NCBI GenBank assembly: GCA_045646465.1 | Contig: JAZRKT010000136.1 | Span: 1-17,651, forward strand | From: UMGS1387 sp045646465 | GTDB lineage: Bacteria; Bacillota; Clostridia; Oscillospirales; CAG-382 | Direction: 5' to 3' | Length of the DNA: 17,651 nt | Shown here: one piece after another, positions 6,829 through 12,236 of the stretch | Position numbering within the stretch: the first letter of the stretch is position 1 | Layout: each line of letters begins with the position of its first letter | Position numbers and translations under genes: made by a program | Notes under the pieces: model-generated | Databases searched by the model: none | What the model was told of the DNA's origin: nothing | The model's input: the letters and a program-made list of their open reading frames with translations, nothing else

Positions 6829-8106
6829 ATGAGCCATATCAACACAAAATGTATTCAGTCGGGCTACACACCAAAAAACGGCGAGCCCAGAATTCTGCCT
6901 ATCGTGCAGAGCACAACATATAAGTATGAATCTGCCGACCAGATGGGAAGACTTTTCGACCTTGAAGAAAGCGGTTACTTCTATACACGTCTTGCAAACC
7001 CCACAAACGATGCAGTTGCGGCTAAAATCTGCGATATGGAGGGCGGCGTAGGCGCAATGCTTACCTCCTCGGGACAGGCGGCAAACTTCTATGCAATTTT
7101 CAACATCTGTAATGCAGGCGACCACGTAGTTTGCTCCAGCGCAATTTACGGCGGTACCTTCAACCTTTTCAATGTAACTATGAGAAAAATGGGTATCGAC
7201 TTCACCTTCGTTACTCCTGATGTATCCGACCAAGAGCTTGAAGCGGCATTCAAGCCTAACACCAAAGCTGTGTTTGCAGAAAGTATTTCCAATCCTTCTC
7301 TTTGCATAATCGACTTTGAACAGTTTGCAAATGCTGCACACAGACACGGAGTGCCTTTCATTGTTGACAACACCTTCCCCACACCTGTTAACTGCCGTCC
7401 TATTGAATACGGTGTTGACATTGTTACACATTCCACCACCAAGTATATGGACGGACACGCAACAAGCGTCGGTGGATGTATCATAGACAGCGGTAACTTT
7501 GACTGGAGCAAGTATCCCGAAAAGTTCTCCTGCCTTACAACTCCCGACGACTCCTATCACGGCATTGTTTACACCGAAAAATTCGGCAAGAGCGCATATA
7601 TAACCAAGGCTCTTTCGCAGGTTATGAGAGACCTCGGCTCAATCCAGGCTCCTCAGAACGCATTCCTTCTTAACCTAGGTCTTGAAACCTTGGCTCTCAG
7701 AATGGAAAGACATTGTTCCAACGCGCTTGAGGTTGCAAAGTTCCTTGAAGCCGATGACAGAATTGCATGGGTTGAATATCCCGGTCTTGAATCAAGCAAG
7801 TACCACGACAGAGCAGTCAAGTATATGCCGAACGGCACCTGCGGTGTTATTTCCTTCGGTATCAAGGGCGACAGAAGCACTGCAACAAAGTTTATGGATG
7901 CCCTTAAGCTTGCCGCAATCGTTACCCACGTAGCCGATGCAAGAACCTGTATTCTTCATCCTGCAAGTACTACTCACCGCCAGCTTACCGACGAACAGCT
8001 AAGAGATTGTGGAACAAGCCCCGACCTGCTCAGACTTTCTGTTGGTATTGAGTATGCCGGAGATATTATTGACGATATTAAGCAGGCGCTTGACAGTCTT
8101 AAGTAA
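6829..8106 (+). CDS. metY: O-acetylhomoserine sulfhydrylase-like PLP enzyme
   Basis: A 425-residue member of the Cys/Met metabolism PLP-dependent family. The best fit is O-acetylhomoserine (thiol)-lyase, which makes homocysteine from O-acetylhomoserine and sulfide. Evidence: SSGQAA (80-85) in the PLP phosphate region, YGGTFNLF (107-114), the VDNTFPTP strand (179-186) and the PLP lysine K205 in HSTTKYMDGH. The length matches MetY better than cystathionine gamma-synthase or lyase, which are near 380. A related methionine gamma-lyase or cysteine desulfhydrase activity cannot be ruled out. GGAGG lies 8-9 nt before the ATG. No S-box or T-box fits in the 20-nt gap from plsY, so sulfur control of this gene, if any, is not at a local leader. 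Rich use of AAC, TTC and TAC codons suggests strong expression. Confidence 0.88.
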   Translation: MSHINTKCIQSGYTPKNGEPRILPIVQSTTYKYESADQMGRLFDLEESGYFYTRLANPTNDAVAAKICDMEGGVGAMLTSSGQAANFYAIFNICNAGDHVVCSSAIYGGTFNLFNVTMRKMGIDFTFVTPDVSDQELEAAFKPNTKAVFAESISNPSLCIIDFEQFANAAHRHGVPFIVDNTFPTPVNCRPIEYGVDIVTHSTTKYMDGHATSVGGCIIDSGNFDWSKYPEKFSCLTTPDDSYHGIVYTEKFGKSAYITKALSQVMRDLGSIQAPQNAFLLNLGLETLALRMERHCSNALEVAKFLEADDRIAWVEYPGLESSKYHDRAVKYMPNGTCGVISFGIKGDRSTATKFMDALKLAAIVTHVADARTCILHPASTTHRQLTDEQLRDCGTSPDLLRLSVGIEYAGDIIDDIKQALDSLK

Positions 8107-8123
8107 GATTTGATTTGATATTT

Positions 8124-8164
8124 ACTGTCTTTATTCTTTTTTGAGGGTAAAGGCAGTTTTTTTA
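8124..8164 (+). terminator. rho-independent terminator after the metY-like gene
   Basis: ACTGTCTTTA (8124-8133) pairs with TAAAGGCAGT (8148-8157), including one U-G pair that forms only in the plus-strand transcript. It is followed by a run of T to 8164. It closes the AI-2E/plsY/metY unit. Confidence 0.9.
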
Positions 8165-8368
8165 TTTTCCTTTGCAGAGTATCAACAAAGCTTGAGGATA
8201 TTGTGAACGGTTCATCACACGTGAACAGTGCTTTTTGGCGATGCTGAAAAGTGCCTGTTTGAGCTTATAGATAAACACGGAAAAGACTTAACGTGCCGTT
8301 TGCAGTGACGGATATAGCTGCGTTGAAATACAGGCAGAGTCTTGATTACAGTTGGTAGGCGGAATAAA
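8165..8368 (+). other. gene-free spacer with possible remains of a decayed coding sequence
   Basis: About 200 nt lie between two terminators. No intact gene is visible. Two short open stretches in adjacent frames read like protein: from 8228 to the TGA at 8306-8308 (including GDAEKCLFELIDKHGKD) and from 8305 to the TAG at 8356-8358 (VTDIAALKYRQSLDYSW). Together they could be the end of an old gene broken by a frameshift. I do not recognise the family. The spacer also has TGAAC-G-GTTCA (8204-8214) and a third TGAAC at 8222-8226. Chance is a real alternative. Confidence 0.25.
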
Positions 8369-8370
8369 AT

Positions 8371-8401
8371 AAAGCCGCCTCACTTTATGTGAGACGGCTT
8401 T
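8371..8401 (-). terminator. rho-independent terminator of the NagB-like operon
   Basis: A 13-position stem (8371-8383 with 8389-8401) closes a 5-nt loop. The single C/A mismatch on the plus strand (8378/8394) becomes a G-U pair in the minus-strand transcript. On that strand the stem is followed by TTTATTTTATT. Both points show that it serves the minus-strand gene ending at 8419. Confidence 0.88.
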
Positions 8402-8418
8402 TGTGATGCTATTGTAAA

Positions 8419-9357
8419 TCAGTTACACTCAGCATTAAGGGGACCTGCAAGCTCTTTAAGATAGAAGAGACGTCCAGGAAGAGTAGGAATAAATGTAGAA
8501 GTAATGCTCTTGTCGGGTCCATAGTGGAGAGTGGTAAGAAAACTCATACCCTGCCACTGCATTCCTCTACCCAAAGCTCCGTCAGCACCGCCGATGATAT
8601 AGTCAGCCTGAAGGAAAAGACCGGGGCCTATAGTATTGGCACGGCAAGGAACAAGAGTTGTACGGCTCTTGAAGCTTGTAATGGCGTTCTGCTCAATTGT
8701 AAGGGGATGAAGCTTTGCACCTATTCTGTAGCACTGCTTCTTCCATTCCTCAACAGTTTCAAATTCTTCTCCGAAGTGAGGCTCCCAGAAAGCGATGTGG
8801 CACATTCTGCCTATACCGAATACAAGTACAAGCTTTGCACCCTCTGCCTTAAGTGAAGCAATTTTCTCAGGGTAAGTAGGAAGATTTTCCTTTGTTGCAA
8901 AGTTTCTCTGACAGGCAGGTACGGTGTTATCGCCCAACTTGTTGAAGAAAGCCTCTTTCATACTGTACTCAAAAGATGCGGGGTTGTCGGAAGGAAGCGT
9001 GTTGCCATCGCTGTCAGACCATTCGTCCATATTGAAGGTATAAACGTGGTCGCACTTTACATCCCATTCCTTAAGAAAGTAAACTGCCCACTTGTACATT
9101 CCCATAGGTCCTACAGGAAGAATAAGAGCGATTTTTGTGCCTTCATCCTTTGCCTTCTTTATCTGAAGTGCAATTTCGTGTCCCATAAGTGTGTCAAATT
9201 CGCCGAGAGATTCACATTCTATGGGGTTGAAATCCTTATGCCAGAAATCCTCACGCTTAACGCCCATATCACAGCATTTGTCAATTTTTTCCATATCCCA
9301 GCCTTTGGGATAAAAGCCTTCAAGAAGACTGCCTTTTACTGTACTGTTGAAATCCAT
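8419..9357 (-). CDS. NagB-like glucosamine-6-phosphate deaminase/isomerase family protein with altered active site
   Basis: A 312-residue protein of the NagB/6-phosphogluconolactonase fold. Family marks are PVGPMGMYK (81-89, the phosphate-binding turn, PTGxxP in NagB), FNMDEW (108-113) and GIGRMCHIAFWEP (181-193). In E. coli NagB the corresponding parts are NMDE with catalytic Asp72, and DGHIAFNEP with Asp141, His143 and Glu148. Here Asp111, His187 and Glu192 are kept, but the Asp-Gly pair is Met185-Cys186, so one ring-opening residue is missing. It is also about 45 residues longer than NagB, mostly at the N-terminus. Classical glucosamine-6-phosphate deamination is therefore doubtful; a related amino-sugar or sugar-phosphate isomerisation is more likely. 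GGAA lies about 8 nt before the ATG at 9357. It is 42 nt downstream of the PIG-L deacetylase and ends at a terminator, so the two form an operon. Confidence 0.85.
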   Translation of the reverse strand: MDFNSTVKGSLLEGFYPKGWDMEKIDKCCDMGVKREDFWHKDFNPIECESLGEFDTLMGHEIALQIKKAKDEGTKIALILPVGPMGMYKWAVYFLKEWDVKCDHVYTFNMDEWSDSDGNTLPSDNPASFEYSMKEAFFNKLGDNTVPACQRNFATKENLPTYPEKIASLKAEGAKLVLVFGIGRMCHIAFWEPHFGEEFETVEEWKKQCYRIGAKLHPLTIEQNAITSFKSRTTLVPCRANTIGPGLFLQADYIIGGADGALGRGMQWQGMSFLTTLHYGPDKSITSTFIPTLPGRLFYLKELAGPLNAECN

Positions 9358-9399
9358 AATACATTTCCTTTCGTTGATTAAAATTATTTATCGGTTTTC

Positions 9400-10257
9400 C
9401 TAAAAGTCAAACCATTCTTTATTCAGTTCTTGTGTAAGAGGAGCACCGTATTCGCACACCTCATACGCTTCGGCATAGCGGATTTTGCTTCCCTTTTCCT
9501 TACCGTATCTTTCGATAAGCTCACGTCTAAAGAGGGATGCTGTTTTTGCATATTTGAGTGCATATCCGTACCCGTTGGTTTTGAGGATTTCCTCGTCGGA
9601 CATATTTTCCTTCATTTCGTGACTGCCTCTGAGCCAGTCAAGGCGTTTCGTTTTGTCGTCAGGAACCTGCTCGAGAGTGCCGTAGGTATAAGGAAGCCAT
9701 TCATAAACCTGGCTGTCGTTAAGGTCGAGAATTCTGAGCTTTGTTTCAAATTCATCATCCATATCAAGAACAACATCCGGACAGAATGGAGGATACCTAA
9801 AGTTGTCCTCGTTGTACATAATAACAGGCATAAATCTCATAGCAGGAGCTTCGGGACATTCGTGGGGTACCGTGAGAAGATAGGACGCATCCTGTACAAG
9901 CTGACCTGCTGCTCTGTGGTCGGCGTGGTAGTCGTTAGGGCGGTGAGAGATGATTAAGTCGGGATTGTACTCTCGTATGTAGCGAATAAGACGCTTTCTT
10001 GTCGCAAGGTCGGGCACAATGTTGCAGTCATCAATATCCCACACATGGTAGGTAATTCCGAGCAACTTTGCAACATTTGCAGACTCGGTTGCTCTTTTTG
10101 CCGTAGTTTCCTCAGGCGTCATAACGTGGTGTCCGCCGCAGCCGTTGCAAAGGCTGAGGAAACGTACATCATAGCCTTTTTTCACAAACTTGTGAGCAAG
10201 ACCACCGCAACGGATTTCGTTGTCGTCCTGATGGGCTCCTATCATGAGAACCTTCAT
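9400..10257 (-). CDS. PIG-L family (LmbE-like) zinc-dependent deacetylase
   Basis: A 285-residue cytosolic protein of the PIG-L/LmbE family, which removes acetyl groups from N-acetylglucosamine-type substrates using zinc. The N-terminal motif is AHQDDNE (8-14): His9 and Asp12 are expected zinc ligands and Asp11 the general base; the usual Pro is Gln. The second motif is SHRPNDYHADHRAAG (104-118), with His114 the likely third ligand. The substrate cannot be told from sequence; known members act on GlcNAc-inositol, N-acetylchitobiose and bacillithiol or mycothiol precursors. I chose the ATG at 10257 because AAAGGAAG sits 6 nt upstream and the protein then begins directly with the first beta strand (MKVLMIGAH); the ATG at 10296 would add 13 residues. 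Pairing with a NagB-like protein and a divergent AraC regulator suggests amino-sugar breakdown rather than thiol synthesis. Confidence 0.9.
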   Translation of the reverse strand: MKVLMIGAHQDDNEIRCGGLAHKFVKKGYDVRFLSLCNGCGGHHVMTPEETTAKRATESANVAKLLGITYHVWDIDDCNIVPDLATRKRLIRYIREYNPDLIISHRPNDYHADHRAAGQLVQDASYLLTVPHECPEAPAMRFMPVIMYNEDNFRYPPFCPDVVLDMDDEFETKLRILDLNDSQVYEWLPYTYGTLEQVPDDKTKRLDWLRGSHEMKENMSDEEILKTNGYGYALKYAKTASLFRRELIERYGKEKGSKIRYAEAYEVCEYGAPLTQELNKEWFDF

Positions 10258-10315
10258 AAAAATCTTCCTTTCACAATAAAGATACGGATTTAACATTTTT
10301 TCCGCTGATATTTTA

Positions 10316-10344
10316 TTGACATTTTACTATTTATATTATAAAAT
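10316..10344 (+). promoter_or_regulatory. promoter of the AraC-type regulator gene
   Basis: TTGACA (10316-10321), a 17-bp spacer and TAAAAT (10339-10344) in very AT-rich DNA. Transcription would start near 10351, leaving a leader of about 60 nt that contains the palindrome at 10369-10385. Its -10 overlaps the -10 of the minus-strand promoter. Confidence 0.65.
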
Positions 10345-10363
10345 ATAGTTATACAATTGTCTT
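10335..10363 (-). promoter_or_regulatory. promoter of the PIG-L/NagB-like operon
   Basis: On the minus strand AAGACA (10358-10363), a 17-bp spacer and a perfect TATAAT (10335-10340). The -35 is weak, which fits dependence on an activator such as the neighbouring AraC-type protein. ACAATTGT (10353-10360), an 8-bp palindrome, overlaps the -35. Confidence 0.55.
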
Positions 10364-10368
10364 TAGCA

Positions 10369-10385
10369 AAATTTTCCGAAAATTT
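10369..10385. promoter_or_regulatory. 17-bp perfect palindrome, candidate AraC-family operator or leader hairpin
   Basis: AAATTTTC-C-GAAAATTT is perfectly symmetrical around 10377. It lies just upstream of the -35 of the minus-strand promoter and downstream of the predicted start of the araC-type transcript, a position suited both to activating the deacetylase operon and to self-repression. Confidence 0.45.
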
Positions 10386-10409
10386 ATCATTTTTTCCACG
10401 AGGTGAAAT

Positions 10410-11315
10410 ATGTTTCCTCTAACAGCCGTAAACAGTACCGTCGAGCTTGACGGATTTCATAACGTATATTATTTTGAATTCGGCAAATACCACCACCACG
10501 CCCCTGAAAGACATTCATACTGGGAAATGGTGTATGTGGATAAGGGCAGAGTTCTTGCAAACACAGGCGGCAATATCTGCACTCTTGAAGAAGGGCAAGC
10601 AATTTTCCACGGACCAGGCGAAGTGCACGCACACGTTTCAAATAAAGAGGTTGCAAACAATTTGCTTGTTGTATCCTTTTCCTGTACAAGCAAAAACGCT
10701 CAGTTTTTTTCAGGCAAGGTCTTTACCCTTGACAAAACCGAAAAAATGCTTCTCTCTCTGTTTACCAATGAGGCTGAAAACGCTCTCGGGCACATAACGG
10801 GAGACTTTTACGATGAAAAAAGCCTTGACTTTTCAGACGAAAAGTTCGGTGCAAGTCAGCTTATGAAATGCCATTTTTCCGAGCTTATGATTAAGCTTTA
10901 CAGACGGTGTGCTTGTACGGATAACGACGGAAAACGGACAGCGTACAAGCTTCACGGCACCGACGAAACGCTTGATGCCGTTATTGAGTATCTTGAGAAG
11001 CATATTTATACCAACATAACTCTTGCCGATATATGCAACACCTTTTATGTGCGTAAGTCGCGGCTCAGCGGTATTTTCAAGGAGTATACAGGAAAAAGTC
11101 CCATGAGCTATTTTAAGTGGCTGAAAATTGAACAGGCAAAAAAGATGCTCCGCGAAGAAAATCTTTCGGTTAGTCAGATTACCGATATTCTGGGCTATTC
11201 GGGAATACATAATTTTACACGTGCCTTTAAAGGCAGTACTGGATTTTCGCCCACAGGCTACAAAAAAAGCGTTATGCTGCTGCAAAACAGCGACGGAAAC
11301 AGAAAAGATTCGTAA
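10410..11315 (+). CDS. AraC family transcriptional regulator
   Basis: A 301-residue regulator with an N-terminal cupin sensor (about 15-100, with HHHAPERHSYWEMVYVDKG and FHGPGEVHAH) and a C-terminal AraC double helix-turn-helix (about 190-290). The latter includes ITLADICNTFYVRKSRLSG, the KSPMSYFKWLKIEQAKKML linker region and the second-helix signature ILGYSGIHNFTRAFKGSTG. Proteins of this layout bind a sugar or related ligand in the cupin and activate a nearby operon. Here the obvious target is the divergent PIG-L/NagB-like operon, and the ligand is probably its amino-sugar substrate; this is inference from position. GAGGTGA lies 5 nt before the ATG at 10410. The gene ends at its own terminator. 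Confidence 0.93.
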   Translation: MFPLTAVNSTVELDGFHNVYYFEFGKYHHHAPERHSYWEMVYVDKGRVLANTGGNICTLEEGQAIFHGPGEVHAHVSNKEVANNLLVVSFSCTSKNAQFFSGKVFTLDKTEKMLLSLFTNEAENALGHITGDFYDEKSLDFSDEKFGASQLMKCHFSELMIKLYRRCACTDNDGKRTAYKLHGTDETLDAVIEYLEKHIYTNITLADICNTFYVRKSRLSGIFKEYTGKSPMSYFKWLKIEQAKKMLREENLSVSQITDILGYSGIHNFTRAFKGSTGFSPTGYKKSVMLLQNSDGNRKDS

Positions 11316-11328
11316 ATCTGTTAACAAT

Positions 11329-11355
11329 GAGAGGCTGAGAATTCGGCCTCTTTTT
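11329..11355 (+). terminator. rho-independent terminator after the AraC-type gene
   Basis: AGAGGCTGA (11330-11338) pairs with TCGGCCTCT (11343-11351), with one U-G pair and a GAAT tetraloop, followed by TTTTT (11351-11355). Confidence 0.9.
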
Positions 11356-11381
11356 GTGTGCCGTTTTTGCTATTCTAATAT
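11354..11381 (+). promoter_or_regulatory. weak candidate promoter for the DUF3298-like gene
   Basis: TTGTGT (11354-11359), a 16-bp spacer and TAATAT (11376-11381). Both boxes are imperfect, but the gene that follows stands alone after a terminator and needs a promoter in this 66-nt gap. Confidence 0.35.
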
Positions 11382-11421
11382 GCCGCAGGCGTGCATAAAC
11401 TGAAAGCGGAGGTGCAACCTT

Positions 11422-12111
11422 GTGACAGATTTTACATTTACCGAAAAAAGAATAGACACAAAGACTTTATTGGGCACAAAAACGGCAATAATACAAAATA
11501 TAAGGTATCCCTTTTTTGAAAGCACAGATGACTCCTTTAAAAAGCTTATCGATAAAATGAACGCTTTTTATGAAAAAATAGCGAGTAAATACAGCAACTA
11601 CGGCGACAGAATACTGTCAAAAAAAGTGAAAAGAATGGCAAAAAAATGCCGTCTTCCGCTGTGCCTCGGTATGAAATGCACCGTCAGTATTGCGGGAGAA
11701 AGCATTGTAAGCGTGGTGCTTGATTTAAGCTGCTCGGAGGGGAAAAACATACGTATGCGAAGATTTACACAGATGTGGAGTTTGCGCGGAGCACAAGCGA
11801 TAACGATAGGAGAGCTTCTGGAGCTTTCGGCAAAAAATAAAAAATGCATCCTTGACCTTGTATTGGAACAGGCAAAAAAGCAAAGCCTCAAGGCTAATAA
11901 GGGGTTTTATCCCGATGTTGAGGGACGTGTCAGAAAACACTTTTGCTTCAATAACTGCTTTGCTTCGCCTTCGGCAATGGTTTTCTTTTTTGATGCAGGA
12001 ACGCTAAGACAAAGTAAGTACGGTGCCTGCTGCTTTGCCGTGCCATATGAAAAGCTTGAAGGCATCACAAAATTCAGACTTGTTGATGATGACAACGCAG
12101 AAAAAACGTAA
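11422..12111 (+). CDS. soluble cysteine-rich protein with an RsiV/DUF3298-like C-terminal region
   Basis: A 229-residue protein without a known function. The start is the GTG at 11422, with GGAGGTG 7 nt upstream. The layout resembles the extracellular part of RsiV-type anti-sigma factors (DUF3298): an N-terminal strand and YPFF region (29-32), a helix with NAFYEKIA (47-54), strands such as ESIVSVVLDLS, then IGELL, and a C-terminal block FYPDVEGRV ... AMVFFFDAGTLRQSKYGACCFAVPYEKL (162-212) that fits the family's FFFxxGxixpyaxGxxxfxxPYxxl pattern. Unlike RsiV there is no signal peptide or membrane segment, and no sigma factor gene is next to it, so it appears cytosolic. It has nine cysteines (76, 81, 86, 104, 142, 175, 179, 203, 204), unusual for a secreted DUF3298 domain. 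The domain call is by eye and moderate. Confidence 0.7.
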   Translation: MTDFTFTEKRIDTKTLLGTKTAIIQNIRYPFFESTDDSFKKLIDKMNAFYEKIASKYSNYGDRILSKKVKRMAKKCRLPLCLGMKCTVSIAGESIVSVVLDLSCSEGKNIRMRRFTQMWSLRGAQAITIGELLELSAKNKKCILDLVLEQAKKQSLKANKGFYPDVEGRVRKHFCFNNCFASPSAMVFFFDAGTLRQSKYGACCFAVPYEKLEGITKFRLVDDDNAEKT

Positions 12112-12144
12112 TTTGTAAATAATATATAAACAATTGCCTGATTT

Positions 12145-12212
12145 TTGTTGACAGTGTACAATTTGTGATATAATGTAACGGAATATCGTATTATAATGTA
12201 AAATGGTATAAT
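12145..12212 (+). promoter_or_regulatory. lon promoter region with three -10-like boxes
   Basis: TATAAT occurs at 12169-12174 (with TG in the extended position), 12192-12197 and 12207-12212 (also after TG). TTGTTG (12145-12150) lies 18 bp before the first; the better-looking TTGACA (12148-12153) is only 15 bp away. The 10-mer TATAATGTAA is repeated at 12169-12178 and 12192-12201. I see no CIRCE element and no convincing CtsR box. Confidence 0.6.
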
Positions 12213-12236
12213 TATTTGAAAAAAGCGGAGAAAAAA

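Noticed and set aside
6724..7560. 278-codon open frame on the minus strand across the plsY end and metY
   Set aside because: It is antisense to two clearly real genes, its translation is Cys-rich and without family features, and it has no supporting start signals.
10258..10296. Longer PIG-L protein from the ATG at 10296
   Set aside because: The ATG at 10257 has a good ribosome binding site and gives the normal beta-strand start of the family.
12112..12236. CIRCE or CtsR heat-shock operator before lon
   Set aside because: No TTAGCACTC inverted repeat and no tandem GGTCAAA-type heptads are present.
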